Of a stretch of 28,318 nt of DNA, positions 8,312 to 16,989 are shown piece by piece (positions within the stretch are counted from its first letter, which is position 1; every line of letters starts with the position of its first letter). The position numbers and the translations under genes are program-made. The stretch covers positions 1 through 28,318 of IMG/VR virus record IMGVR_UViG_3300044612_002161; one strand, written 5' to 3'. The DNA comes from a virus. Under the pieces are notes generated by a model that was given only the letters and a program-made list of their open reading frames with translations, was not told the origin of the DNA and made no database searches.

Positions 8312-8965
8312 ATGGGCGGCGGCGGTGGCGGCGGCGACAATATGGGGATGATGTTCCAGATCATGCAGGCGCGGGAAGCGCGTGCGCGTGAGGAACAGCG
8401 TCAGATGCGGATTAACGCCGGGACGAAGAACATCGACCAGGCGTTCGGTCAACTATCAGATCCGAACGACACGTTCTATGCGCGATATGGACAGTCGATC
8501 GAAGACTACTATCAGCCGCAAATTGCAAAGCAATACGCCGACGCGAATAAGGAGCTGACGTATCGTCTCGCTGATGCGGGAACGCTTCGCTCATCCGGCG
8601 CGTCTGAAGCGACGGCGGACCTGTCTCAGCAGAACGATCTCAACATCGCGAACATGAACTCGAAGATCGACAGCGCGAAGGGCGACCTTCGCAATCGTGT
8701 CGCGTCCGAGAAGAACACCGCGATCAACCAGCTCTACGCGACGGAAGATCCGGATATGGCTCTCACAACTGCGTTGAACGGCGTGAAAAGCATCAACCTC
8801 GCGCAGCCGGATCTCTCTCCGCTGGCGAACATCTTCAACGTCGCGACCGTCGGCGCCGCGAACGCCATGAAGGCGTGGCAGACGCAGGGTGGCGGCGGCG
8901 CACAGCCGGGAAGCCCAACGGCGCAGGGTTTGGACACCAACGCCAGCTCGTGGATTAGGGGCTAA
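8312..8965 (+). CDS. Gly-rich virion/ejection-type protein (MGGGGG start)
   Basis: 217 residues, starting two bases after the GNAT stop. It opens with a Gly run, then a Met/Arg/Gln helix (MMFQIMQAREARAREEQRQM), then long helices with Asp/Asn/Ala composition to about residue 160, and a Gly-rich tail ending SSWIRG. I do not recognise a family, but size, composition and position after the nozzle gene match small internal or ejection proteins of podoviruses (T7 gp14 and P22 gp7 occupy this place). Residues 171-178 (LANIFNVA) match the L-x-x-phi-F-x-x-A motif that recurs in this module. The Gly start and Met/Gln helix resemble those of the protein at 16267. Confidence 0.6.
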   Translation: MGGGGGGGDNMGMMFQIMQAREARAREEQRQMRINAGTKNIDQAFGQLSDPNDTFYARYGQSIEDYYQPQIAKQYADANKELTYRLADAGTLRSSGASEATADLSQQNDLNIANMNSKIDSAKGDLRNRVASEKNTAINQLYATEDPDMALTTALNGVKSINLAQPDLSPLANIFNVATVGAANAMKAWQTQGGGGAQPGSPTAQGLDTNASSWIRG

Positions 8966-8968
8966 ATC

Positions 8969-9673
8969 ATGGGCGGGATGCTTGGACTAGCTGGAACCGG
9001 GATGCAAGTTGGTGGCTCCATCATGGAGATGAACCAACGGCAGAAAGCCCAGAAGCAGCAGCAGGAAAATCTCAACAACTGGTATTTGTATCAGGCGCTG
9101 ATCCGCAATCAGGAATACATGCGGCAGGATTCGTTCCGCGCGCAGGCGAACGCGTCGCGCGAGAATGTCCTGAACAATGACGTCTCCAGCGTCGCACAGA
9201 AAGCGAAGCAGGCGGTCGAGGCCGATCGGCTTGCTGGCGCCTATGCGAAGGGAACGAGCGCGGCTGCAGATGCGCCATCGGCGTCTGACGCGTCGATCCG
9301 CGCAGGCACGCAGCGCGGCGCGCTGGCGGGCCAGAGTGGCGGCGACACAGAGTTCCGCTCCGATCTCGCGCGGCGCCTGAATAACAGCGCGTCACGCGTG
9401 CGCGACCGAATCAAGGCGCTCGGCACGATGAATAGCTACGGCGACAGCTTCATGGGTCTCGGCACAGAGAACCCGCTCGCCTTCCAGCGTGCTGGCTGGG
9501 ACATCAATCGCTTCAATAATTTTCGCAAGGGCTCGCTGCAGGCTTTCCAAGTCGAGAAGGCGATCGAGCCGCAGCAGGTTCAATATCGCGGCTCTCCGGG
9601 CGCCATGGCGATGCAGGCCGGCGGTGGCTTCTTGAGCGGTCTGGGTAAGGGCGGCGGCGGGGGAATATTCTAA
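8969..9673 (+). CDS. Ejection-type internal virion protein, Gly tail
   Basis: 234 residues. The N-terminus MGGMLGLAGTGMQVGGSIMEM is a Gly-zipper helix that could insert in a membrane, followed by an amphipathic helix rich in Gln/Lys/Asn (QRQKAQKQQQENLNNWYLYQ). The middle is Ala/Ser/Asp-rich and the protein ends FLSGLGKGGGGGIF. Small proteins with a Gly-zipper opening and long Gln helices are common among podovirus DNA-ejection proteins, which leave the virion and form a channel in the host envelope. The stop TAA overlaps the next start by one base (TAATG). The exact family is not recognised; the role is inferred from order and composition. Confidence 0.6.
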   Translation: MGGMLGLAGTGMQVGGSIMEMNQRQKAQKQQQENLNNWYLYQALIRNQEYMRQDSFRAQANASRENVLNNDVSSVAQKAKQAVEADRLAGAYAKGTSAAADAPSASDASIRAGTQRGALAGQSGGDTEFRSDLARRLNNSASRVRDRIKALGTMNSYGDSFMGLGTENPLAFQRAGWDINRFNNFRKGSLQAFQVEKAIEPQQVQYRGSPGAMAMQAGGGFLSGLGKGGGGGIF

Positions 9674-11346
9674 TGGTCACTATGAACGTCATGGCGTCGC
9701 AGGTGCCGAATGTGACGACGGCTGCGACGGCGGCTGGCGAGTCTCTCGGCGCCCTGCTGGCGAACGGCGTGGGCAACCCCGCCGCGCAGTCGCGCGCCGC
9801 GCGTGACGCTGCCTACATTCAGAGCCTCCAGCACCACAACGCCGTCTATGACGCGCAGACGGAGCAGATCCGCCAGAAGGCGGAGGGCGACCGGCTGGCG
9901 AACGAAAATACCCAGCTCATGCGCAAGCGCGCGAATGACGCCGCGCAGGCTGAAGGCAATGCGGTGGTCACGCGCATCGGCCCGGCGCCGGCGATGGTCT
10001 GGCAGGACTATAACCAGCGCAAGTCGCAATGGGACGCGGACATCGCCGCCGCCCGCGCGCGCGCTGCCTATTCATACGGCGTCGGAGACGGCACGCCGGC
10101 GCAGCGCGCCGACGCTGCGAACACGATGACCGGCGGCGACCTCGTGCGCTATGGCGACGCCGCCGACATGCGCCGCGGCTCCGCGCTCCTCGGACACAAT
10201 CCAGGGATGAATGATTACTACGGCCCCGGAGACCCGGTGGTCGTCGACGCGCCGAAGATTGACGCCGCGAAGCCGCACTTCTTCAACAACGGCGCCGACA
10301 TGAACGTCCGCAATCCGGCGACGGGTGATTGGACGCAGCAGCACATTGCAGGCGCGCCGGTGTCGGACGATCAATTCTTGGTCGACTACATCCAGCGTCG
10401 CAACACTGGGGCCCCGACGAAGCCGGAAGAAGACATCCGCTTCAAGCTCCTGAACGAGAAACAATACCCGACGACGTTCAAAGAGTTCACGGACGAGAAC
10501 CGCATCCAGCATCAGGTGCCGATCTCGCGCGCGCCCTATCAATTCGACAACGGACCCGTGCCAGTGACGCCGCCGGCCGCGCCGACGGGTATGCTGACGC
10601 CGCCGTCTGTCTCTCCGATCATCCAGCAGTCGGCGCCGCCGGCGGTCGTCGGTGGTGCGCCGCCGCAGGCTTCCGAGCCCGCAGCTCCTCCGCCGAGCGC
10701 GCCGTCTCAACCTGCAGGGCAGAACCCGGACGCGCCGCCTCCGCCGCTCCTGCCGCCAGGGACAGTCACGCTCGGGCGTGGCGTCGTGAACCCGCCGACG
10801 CGCGATCAGGGGACGGCTGCGAAGTTCGCCACGCGCGCGATGAACGCCGAGCAGGTGCTCTCGCAGATCAAGACGCCGCAGGATGCCCCCAGCCTGATCG
10901 AGAACATCATCCGGGCGCCGAGCGACAGCGAGCGCATGAACCTCGTCTTGGCCTATGCGTCGGACCCCCGCTACGCGGAGTTTTTCAACGCCGCGAGCCA
11001 GATGATCACGGCCATCGCGCGCGACGAATCCGGCGCGGCGATCGGCAAGCAAGAATACTGGCGATACGCGCAGGAGATGCTCCCCGCCGCTGTGGACTCG
11101 CCGCAGTCGCTCGCGCTGAAGAAGTCGCAGCGCGCGGCGGCCATCTACGGCATGTTGAACGAAGCCTACGGCAAGGGATCGCCAGAATATAACGACATGC
11201 AGCAGCGGATGACGGCGAGCGGGATTCCGCCGGAGGCGCAGTTCTATCACCCCGACGCGTCTGGTGGTGGAGCTCCGCAGATCCAGCCCGGAGAGGAAAA
11301 GGTCATCCAGCATCCGCGCGGCGCCGTGCGGGTTAAGAGGCTCTGA
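9673..11346 (+). CDS. Large internal virion protein, Pro-rich linker
   Basis: 557 residues, coupled at both ends by one-base overlaps. The N-terminal ~130 residues are Ala/Arg-rich helices (AARDAAYIQSLQHHNAVYDAQTEQIRQKAE). A mixed region follows (residues ~150-295), then a Pro-rich disordered segment (~295-375, many PPAAP/APPPP blocks), then a helical C-terminal domain (~380-550, containing TRAMNAEQVLSQIKTPQDAP and YGMLNEAYGKGSPEYNDM). I see no enzymatic motif. By size and place it probably belongs to the inner core/ejection set. A tail-protein role is possible, as no spike or fibre is evident elsewhere in the window. Confidence 0.6.
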   Translation: MVTMNVMASQVPNVTTAATAAGESLGALLANGVGNPAAQSRAARDAAYIQSLQHHNAVYDAQTEQIRQKAEGDRLANENTQLMRKRANDAAQAEGNAVVTRIGPAPAMVWQDYNQRKSQWDADIAAARARAAYSYGVGDGTPAQRADAANTMTGGDLVRYGDAADMRRGSALLGHNPGMNDYYGPGDPVVVDAPKIDAAKPHFFNNGADMNVRNPATGDWTQQHIAGAPVSDDQFLVDYIQRRNTGAPTKPEEDIRFKLLNEKQYPTTFKEFTDENRIQHQVPISRAPYQFDNGPVPVTPPAAPTGMLTPPSVSPIIQQSAPPAVVGGAPPQASEPAAPPPSAPSQPAGQNPDAPPPPLLPPGTVTLGRGVVNPPTRDQGTAAKFATRAMNAEQVLSQIKTPQDAPSLIENIIRAPSDSERMNLVLAYASDPRYAEFFNAASQMITAIARDESGAAIGKQEYWRYAQEMLPAAVDSPQSLALKKSQRAAAIYGMLNEAYGKGSPEYNDMQQRMTASGIPPEAQFYHPDASGGGAPQIQPGEEKVIQHPRGAVRVKRL

Positions 11347-12935
11347 TGCCGAAGTTCCAGCTCACCGGCCCCGACGGAGGCAACTACGAAGTCGACGCTC
11401 CCGATGAGGACGCGGCGGTCTCGGCTGTCTTCGGCGACGCCGGCGGAGACCCATACAAGGGCTCCGCGGTCGACAAGATGAACGGCATGAGCCCCATGCG
11501 TGCTGGGATCATCGAGACCGGCGACAGGTATCTGCACGGCGCCACGTTCGGTGCGTGGGATAAAGCCGCGCCGTATATCCATGGCGCCGGAGATTATCTG
11601 AAAAGCGGCGGCAAGAATTGGGACGAGAGCCTGAAGCGCGGGCAGGCGTTGGAGGAGGAGATCCGTCGACGTGCCGGCGCCGACCACCCTGTCCTCTCGG
11701 GCGCCGCCGATGTCGCTGGCAATCTCGGCACGAGCATCGTCACCGGCGGAGCTGTCGCCAACGCGCTTGGCAAGGCTGGCGTCGGCGCCTCGCTGCTGCA
11801 GGATGGCATGGCGGGTGTCGTCACGGGCGGCGCGACTGCAGCCGGTGATGGAGAGAACCCGCTTGTCGGCGCCGGGCTTGGTGGCGCCGGTGGCGTCGCT
11901 GGCAATCTCATCGGCAAGGGCGTCGGCGCCGCGGCTCAATTCTTCAAGAAGCCGAACGTCCCGACGATCGCCGATCGCGCGGCAGAGAAGGCCGCCGCGT
12001 ACAGTGAATTCGAAAACGGCGGCACCTACACGCCGGACATCTATGACGCCCTGCGCGCGAATATCCAGCAGGAGCTCGCCAAGCCGGGCATGGCCTATTC
12101 GCGCCGGATGCATCCGAAGACGCGCACGGTCATGCAGGAGCTCGACGACATGCAGCGCGGCGGAGTGTCTCCAGCGTCCAGCGCGCCACCGCCGGGCTCT
12201 CCCGTGCCGATCGCGGCGCCGGCCCTCAATCCGACGGTCGACCCGGCGGCTCTCCAGAATTTGCGCGTTTTGGCTAATGACGCCATCCGTGGCGGCGAGG
12301 GTCGGACGGGCTTCGCTGTACGCAACGCCTTCGACAATACGCTCCTGAACCCGCCGCCGGGCGTCGCCTTGAGCGCGAACGGCGTCGACATGGGCGCCAA
12401 GCTCCAGCACGCGAATAAGGTCAATCAGATCCTGCAGAAAGCCGAGCTGGTGCAGAACCTGCTCAACAAGGCCGGCGCCGGTACACGATCAACCGGGTCG
12501 GGTGGAAACATCAACAACAAGACGCGGCAGGCTCTCGACAAGGCTCTCGCAAAGCGTGGCGATTGGACGCCCGACGAGCTCGCCGCGTTCTCGGCGGCCA
12601 GCGCGCCGACACGCCTGGAAGAAGGCCTCCGCAAGGTCGGCAAGCTCGCCCCCGGCGGCAATGGCCTCATGTCCGCGCTCAACGTCTTCTCGTGGATGGC
12701 GAACCCGAAAAACATGGGCCTCTCGTTGCTGGCGCAGGGCGCCAAGTCCATGGCCGATCGCTCGTCGATCCGTCGCGGAGAGAAGACGCTTGAGACAATC
12801 CTGAACGGCGGCACGACGCCCGTTGCCCCGCCGTCGATCATCAGACAGGCGATTGAACGCAATCATGGCGGGATCGCCGGAGCCGCTGGCGCGCTGTCCT
12901 CCTACCCGGCGCCCGCCGTTGTGGAGCGCCGCTGA
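11346..12935 (+). CDS. Large Gly-zipper ejection-type protein
   Basis: 529 residues. The opening MPKFQLTGPDGGNYEVDAPDE, followed by DAAVSAVFG, is a small domain often placed at the start of podovirus ejection proteins (F-x-V-x-GPDG-x-x-Y-x-V-x-AP). Residues ~115-205 form a striking glycine-zipper region with blocks such as IVTGGAVANALGKAGVGASL and NPLVGAGLGGAGGVAGNLIG, long enough for two or three membrane-spanning helical hairpins. The C-terminal half is helical, with a leucine/asparagine-rich part near residues 355-380. Such regions are known from phage proteins that insert in the cell envelope during DNA ejection; assignment here is by pattern. It is coupled by one-base overlaps to both neighbours. 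Confidence 0.6.
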   Translation: MPKFQLTGPDGGNYEVDAPDEDAAVSAVFGDAGGDPYKGSAVDKMNGMSPMRAGIIETGDRYLHGATFGAWDKAAPYIHGAGDYLKSGGKNWDESLKRGQALEEEIRRRAGADHPVLSGAADVAGNLGTSIVTGGAVANALGKAGVGASLLQDGMAGVVTGGATAAGDGENPLVGAGLGGAGGVAGNLIGKGVGAAAQFFKKPNVPTIADRAAEKAAAYSEFENGGTYTPDIYDALRANIQQELAKPGMAYSRRMHPKTRTVMQELDDMQRGGVSPASSAPPPGSPVPIAAPALNPTVDPAALQNLRVLANDAIRGGEGRTGFAVRNAFDNTLLNPPPGVALSANGVDMGAKLQHANKVNQILQKAELVQNLLNKAGAGTRSTGSGGNINNKTRQALDKALAKRGDWTPDELAAFSAASAPTRLEEGLRKVGKLAPGGNGLMSALNVFSWMANPKNMGLSLLAQGAKSMADRSSIRRGEKTLETILNGGTTPVAPPSIIRQAIERNHGGIAGAAGALSSYPAPAVVERR

Positions 12936-13750
12936 TGCCGACGATCCAAGAGATTGCACAGGACATCATCCAGCGCGCGAAAGCTCGCGGCGTTGACCCC
13001 AATCTCGCGCTAGGTATTGCGTCGCGCGAGGGCCTGATCCCGCGCGTCATCAACTCTCCGACGTTCGGCAACCCAGACGCAAAGGGCTACAGCTACGGCC
13101 CTTGGCAGCTCTACTCTGGCTCGCCGACGCCGGGCGCCGTCGCTGGCGGCGGGCAGGCCGCACAGTTCACGCGTCAATACGGCGCGCGCCCGAGCGCGAA
13201 TAATTGGCGCGAGCAGAATCAATTCGCGATCGACTTGATGTCACGTCTCTCGCCGCAGCAGCGATCGACGACTTGGTACGCGATCCCGAACGCCGGCGGT
13301 GAGGCGGCAATCTCTCGCATGGGCGCGCAGTTCGCCGCCCGCTTGGGGGTGACAGGCAATGGCGCCCCCGTGGCCGTCGCAGCCGCTCAACCCGGGCAGG
13401 GTGGCGGCGACACGATCATCATGCCGGAAGCTCCCCCGCCTCCGCCAGCCGACGTCTACATCAATCAAGAAAGCGACGGCTACGACGGCGGCATGTCGGC
13501 GCCGGCGGCGGGCTCTCTCGCGCCGCAGCTCGATGAGCTGTCTGTGCCGCCGATGCCAGCAGAGATGGAAGCGCCGCCGGTCGAAGATCCGGCCTCCGCC
13601 AAGTGGGCCACGATCCAGCAGCAGAAGGCGATGGGCGCGCGCCCAGACCCTGCGGAATTTAACCTCGCGAACGTCTTCCAAGGCGCCGACTTCAAAAGCA
13701 TCGGAACCGCGAAAGACATGCCGTCGATGAGAAAGACGAACGTCGGATGA
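12935..13750 (+). CDS. Lytic transglycosylase-like virion hydrolase
   Basis: 271 residues. The first ~145 form a lysozyme-fold domain: helix VDPNLALGIASREGL with Glu32 in the place of the catalytic acid, then GYSYGPWQLY (residues 51-60), the equivalent of the G-x-x-Q signature of SLT domains, then helices to RLSPQQRSTTWYAIPNAGGEAA. It would cut the glycan backbone of peptidoglycan, probably during DNA entry, since it lies among ejection proteins and two other wall hydrolases follow. The last ~125 residues are Pro/Ala/Glu-rich and disordered, with LANVFQGA at 244-251 (recurring motif) 28 residues before the end. The exact SLT subfamily is uncertain. Confidence 0.7.
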   Translation: MPTIQEIAQDIIQRAKARGVDPNLALGIASREGLIPRVINSPTFGNPDAKGYSYGPWQLYSGSPTPGAVAGGGQAAQFTRQYGARPSANNWREQNQFAIDLMSRLSPQQRSTTWYAIPNAGGEAAISRMGAQFAARLGVTGNGAPVAVAAAQPGQGGGDTIIMPEAPPPPPADVYINQESDGYDGGMSAPAAGSLAPQLDELSVPPMPAEMEAPPVEDPASAKWATIQQQKAMGARPDPAEFNLANVFQGADFKSIGTAKDMPSMRKTNVG

Positions 13751-14823
13751 AAAGACACAAGCACCATGCGCCGCGCGGCCCCGGGTGGTCTCCGAATTTT
13801 CAGGGAGACCGCGACGCTCTCGCGCGCCTGATTGAGGCCGAGGCCGGCGGTGAAGGCGATGCGGGAAAGCTCGCGGTCGCGAACGTCGTGCGCAATCGCG
13901 CCGACAGCAACTACAACGGATTTGGACGCGGCATCGAGGCGCAGGTGCGCGCGGAGAATCAATTCTCCGCGTTCAACCCGCACGGCTCCGAAAACGAGAG
14001 CGGCAAGCGCACGATGGCGATGCCTGCCGACGGCGAGACAATGAAGCACAACTACGAGCTCGCCGATCGCGTGCTCGGTCGCATGGAGCCGGACCCGACC
14101 GGAGGCGCGAACCAATACTACGCGCCGCAAGGTATGCCGGGACACAAGGCGCCGAAGTGGTGGAACGAGAACTACAAGACAGCCGAGATCGGCCATCAGC
14201 GTTTTCAGCAGAACCCTGCGCAGCCTGTGACGCCCGATCAGGGGCAGATGCGGATGGGCGACGCGCAGATGCTCGCAGGTATGCCGGGCAATACGCAGAC
14301 GGCACAGTCGCCGATGGCGACGATGATGGCGCAGGCCGTCCATCCGGCGGCGCTGAAGCCGTCCGCTCCGCCGATGCAGCTCGCAGAGCCATCCCCGCCG
14401 CAGGCGTTGAGCAATGAGCGTTACAGCGCGTTGAACAGCGTGGCGCCGCATGGCGACAATTCATTCCGCGACATGGCGCGTCACTCGGCGTCCGTCGGCG
14501 CCCCGAACCGCATGGCGATGATGAACAACCCGTCAGCTCCTCCGCCGTCAATGCAGCAGTCCGACACGCCTGTCCTGCATGAGCCGGGCGTGCAGCAAGC
14601 GCAGATGTCGCCAATGGAAGGCATGTCGATCGACCCGACGTCGAGCATGGCGGGCGGCCCGATGATGAGCCCGATGAGTTCACAGATGCCGGGCATGGAT
14701 GGCGGCCTGGGGGGCTTGTTCTCCAATGCAGTCCTGCCCCCCGAAATGATGGGCGGCGGCATGGGCGGCGGCTTTGGTGGAATGGATTTTGGCGGGTTTG
14801 ATCTCGGGGGATTGTTCGGATGA
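13747..14823 (+). CDS. SleB-like cell wall hydrolase with Met/Pro/Gly tail
   Basis: 358 residues; ATGA overlap with the gene before. Residues ~22-150 are a SleB/Hydrolase_2 type domain: ALARLIEAEAGGEGDAGKLA (Glu30 or Glu32 as catalytic acid), AVANVVRNRAD, QFSAFN, and DPTGGANQYYAP (116-127), each a classic block of this family. It would cleave peptidoglycan. From about residue 160 the sequence is a long low-complexity tail rich in Met, Pro, Gln and Gly, ending GGFDLGGLFG. The tail has LGGLFSNA at 321-328, a copy of the module-wide L-x-x-phi-F-x-x-A motif. The tail may tether the enzyme to the virion or keep it unfolded for passage through the portal. Confidence 0.8.
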   Translation: MKRHKHHAPRGPGWSPNFQGDRDALARLIEAEAGGEGDAGKLAVANVVRNRADSNYNGFGRGIEAQVRAENQFSAFNPHGSENESGKRTMAMPADGETMKHNYELADRVLGRMEPDPTGGANQYYAPQGMPGHKAPKWWNENYKTAEIGHQRFQQNPAQPVTPDQGQMRMGDAQMLAGMPGNTQTAQSPMATMMAQAVHPAALKPSAPPMQLAEPSPPQALSNERYSALNSVAPHGDNSFRDMARHSASVGAPNRMAMMNNPSAPPPSMQQSDTPVLHEPGVQQAQMSPMEGMSIDPTSSMAGGPMMSPMSSQMPGMDGGLGGLFSNAVLPPEMMGGGMGGGFGGMDFGGFDLGGLFG

Positions 14824-15617
14824 GCCAGTGGGAAATTAATCAGGTCGACGTCGGCACATTTTTCACTGAGGTGCGTCGCAATCTTTTCGGCGGAACGCTC
14901 ACTGGCGATCAGGTTGAGGGCATGGAGAACATTCTCGGCTATCGCGATCAGGTGTGGCCGGCGATGCCGGACGAAGAACTTTGCTATTTGCTGGCGACAG
15001 CAAAATGGGAAACGGCGCACACGATGCAGCCGATCAAGGAATATGGCTCCGCGTCGTATCTCCAGAGCAAGCCCTATTACCCCTACTACGGCAGGGGTCT
15101 CGTCCAGCTAACGTGGCTCGAAAATTACAACAAATACGGCTTCGACCCGGCGCGCCCCGACGACGCGCTTGCGTGGCCGGGGGCGCTCCACGTCGCCTTC
15201 GACGGCATGATTAAAGGCAAGTTCACCGGCAAGAAGCTGGCGGATTATTTCCGCGCGGGCGTTCGTCCGACGCAGTCGCAGATGGAAGAAGCGCGCCGCA
15301 TCATCAACGGCACCGACAAGAAAGTCGAGATCGCCGCGTTGGGCTTCAAATTCCTTGACGCTCTCAACAAGGCTCGCGCGGCGTATGTGCCGACCGAACC
15401 TGTGCCGGAGGAGCCCGAGGTCGAGTTCCCGCCGATTGAAAATCCGTCTCCGATTGTGCCGGAAAATCCGCCGCTGCCGACGCCGGAGGAACCGAGCGAA
15501 GATGTCGTGACGATCACCGACGAGAACTTCAATGCGTGGTTGATCTACGCGCTGGAGACAGACGAGGACGTGCAGCACGCCGTCCGTAAAGTCGTCGCGG
15601 GGGGCTACAATGTCTAA
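14820..15617 (+). CDS. GH19-type endolysin (chitinase-like muramidase)
   Basis: 265 residues, ATGA overlap with the gene before. Residues ~10-185 are a glycoside hydrolase family 19-like lysozyme domain: LLATAKWETAHTMQPIKEYG with Glu64 and Glu74 in the catalytic positions, then YYGRGLVQLTWLENYNKYG (residues 89-107), the family signature. It is the best candidate for the lysis endolysin. A Pro/Glu-rich linker (~190-235) joins it to a short helical C-terminal part (FNAWLIYALETDEDVQHAVR). There is no signal peptide or membrane anchor, so export must depend on a holin. The next gene, a membrane protein, starts eight bases before the stop, which supports a lysis pair. Confidence 0.85.
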   Translation: MSQWEINQVDVGTFFTEVRRNLFGGTLTGDQVEGMENILGYRDQVWPAMPDEELCYLLATAKWETAHTMQPIKEYGSASYLQSKPYYPYYGRGLVQLTWLENYNKYGFDPARPDDALAWPGALHVAFDGMIKGKFTGKKLADYFRAGVRPTQSQMEEARRIINGTDKKVEIAALGFKFLDALNKARAAYVPTEPVPEEPEVEFPPIENPSPIVPENPPLPTPEEPSEDVVTITDENFNAWLIYALETDEDVQHAVRKVVAGGYNV

Positions 15618-16068
15618 CATGCCCCCGCCGCGTCCGTCGCAGCAGCCGCAGCAATACGGACAACCACAATACAGGGAGCCGCCGCAAGCGGCCCCTCAAT
15701 TCATCGGCATGTCGAACAACGACGTGGCGAGCAAAGTGGTCGACGCCTACAAGGTCAACCCGATGCTCACTGGCTTGTTGCTTCTCAACTTGCTCATCTT
15801 CTGTGGCGCGGGTTGGTATCTGAATGTCGTGCAGGAGCGCACGGCTGGATATGTAAAGTCGCGAGACAACGACCTCAAAGAGCTGCAAAATAAAGCGCTG
15901 GACATGGCGGCGAAATGTATCGTCCCTGACAACATGACGCCGCGTTACGCGCCGCAGCAACCGCAGCCGTATTATCCGCAATACGCGCCGCCCCCGCCGC
16001 CGAGCCCCCCTCCGCAGCCGGAGCCGCACGCAGTAGTTCCCGCGTCTCCGGCGCGACCCACGAAATAA
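15610..16068 (+). CDS. One-helix membrane protein, lysis candidate (holin or i-spanin-like)
   Basis: 152 residues, overlapping the GH19 gene by eight bases. There is one clear transmembrane helix at residues ~51-74 (NPMLTGLLLLNLLIFCGAGW). Before it is a Pro/Gln-rich region, after it a charged helix (~75-103, VQERTAGYVKSRDNDLKELQ) and then a Tyr/Pro-rich tail with PPPPPSPPPQPEP. A membrane anchor followed by a coiled-coil-like part resembles inner-membrane spanins (Rz); a pinholin is another option. No outer-membrane lipoprotein partner with a lipobox was seen nested or next to it. Position directly after an endolysin gene is the main reason for the lysis call. Confidence 0.6.
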   Translation: MSNMPPPRPSQQPQQYGQPQYREPPQAAPQFIGMSNNDVASKVVDAYKVNPMLTGLLLLNLLIFCGAGWYLNVVQERTAGYVKSRDNDLKELQNKALDMAAKCIVPDNMTPRYAPQQPQPYYPQYAPPPPPSPPPQPEPHAVVPASPARPTK

Positions 16069-16080
16069 AGGAGAAACATC

Positions 16081-16254
16081 ATGGCAAAAACGAAATCGGT
16101 CGCCGCGCCGAAACCCGCTCCGGAGCCGGCAATCATCATCGGACGCCCGCACTCCATGCCGCGTCGGCTCTATAACGTCCCGGCTTCGCGCAGAGACACT
16201 TCCGGCACCGAGCGGACGGTGGAGACGCCGGTCGTGACGGCTCCAGCTAATTAA
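16081..16254 (+). CDS. Small basic Pro/Ala-rich protein (57 aa)
   Basis: A 57-residue frame with a very strong ribosome-binding site (AAGGAGA at 16069-16074, about six bases before the ATG). The protein begins MAKTKSVAAPKPAPEP and continues with AIIIGRPHSMPRRLYNVPAS. It is basic, with Pro/Ala at both ends and no membrane segment or cysteine. I do not recognise it. It fills the gap between two late genes, each of which has the same kind of AAGGAGA site, so it is very likely real. A small virion or assembly protein is possible. Confidence 0.65.
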   Translation: MAKTKSVAAPKPAPEPAIIIGRPHSMPRRLYNVPASRRDTSGTERTVETPVVTAPAN

Positions 16255-16266
16255 GGAGACACGAAC

Positions 16267-16977
16267 ATGGGCGGCGGAGGTGGAGACGGCGGTTCGTCCG
16301 CCATGATGATGGCCCTTGTGATGCAGCAAATGCAGCAGCAGGCCGAGGCGCAGCGTCAGCAGATTGCGGCTGACAATCTGAAGCGCACGCAGGGTTATGA
16401 AAAAACCAATGCGGGGCGCTATCAGACGCTTGTCGACGAGCAGAACAAGAAGATGTCCGGCTTGTATGATCAATACAACACCAACATCGACGAGATTTTG
16501 AAAGTCGATCCGACTTACACGGCGAACACGAAGAAGACGTGGACCCCCTACACCGTCGACAGCTCAATCGACTTCACCTACGACGACGCCAATCCAGCCG
16601 GCGCGTCTCAAGACACGGTCGACGGCAACATATCGAAGATCGACGACTTCTACGGCAAGCTAGATAAGCAGTCGTTCGACGACTACACGAACTTCAAAAA
16701 GACCGTCGATCAGTCGGGCACTTGGCTCAATGCCGCCAACCAGAAGAAAGACATTCTGGGCCGCAACATGCCTGGCGTCGCCGTTACGCCGTGGGGTGGC
16801 GGCGGCGGAATGGTGTCTGGAGGCGCTGGCGCCGACAGCCTGAAGCCGGCCGCCGGCATGGGTCTCGTTACAGACGCCGACCCGAACGCCAAGACTGGCC
16901 TAGCAGATGTCTTCTCGGGCGCCGTCAGTGGCAGTTCGCCAAGCAATAACGCCAGCTCCGGCAAAAGCATTTTCTAA
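16267..16977 (+). CDS. Gly-rich start virion-type protein with C-terminal LADVFSGAV motif
   Basis: 236 residues; AAGGAGA site about eight bases before the ATG. It starts MGGGGGDGG, then has a Met/Gln helix (MMMALVMQQMQQQAEAQRQQ), then Asn/Asp/Lys/Tyr-rich helices (residues ~50-160), then a Gly-rich tail. The opening closely resembles the protein at 8312, so the two may be paralogues or share a docking end. LADVFSGAVSG lies 25 residues from the C-terminus; the next protein has LAAMFGNAVSG at exactly the same distance from its end. I do not recognise a family. A virion role is inferred from position. Confidence 0.6.
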   Translation: MGGGGGDGGSSAMMMALVMQQMQQQAEAQRQQIAADNLKRTQGYEKTNAGRYQTLVDEQNKKMSGLYDQYNTNIDEILKVDPTYTANTKKTWTPYTVDSSIDFTYDDANPAGASQDTVDGNISKIDDFYGKLDKQSFDDYTNFKKTVDQSGTWLNAANQKKDILGRNMPGVAVTPWGGGGGMVSGGAGADSLKPAAGMGLVTDADPNAKTGLADVFSGAVSGSSPSNNASSGKSIF

Positions 16978-16989
16978 GGAGAAACGCCG

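Noticed and set aside
10072-12410. Long minus-strand frames (413 and 387 residues) antisense to ejection-type genes
   Set aside because: Arg-rich with no recognisable motif, no ribosome-binding site, and within a fully coupled plus-strand operon.
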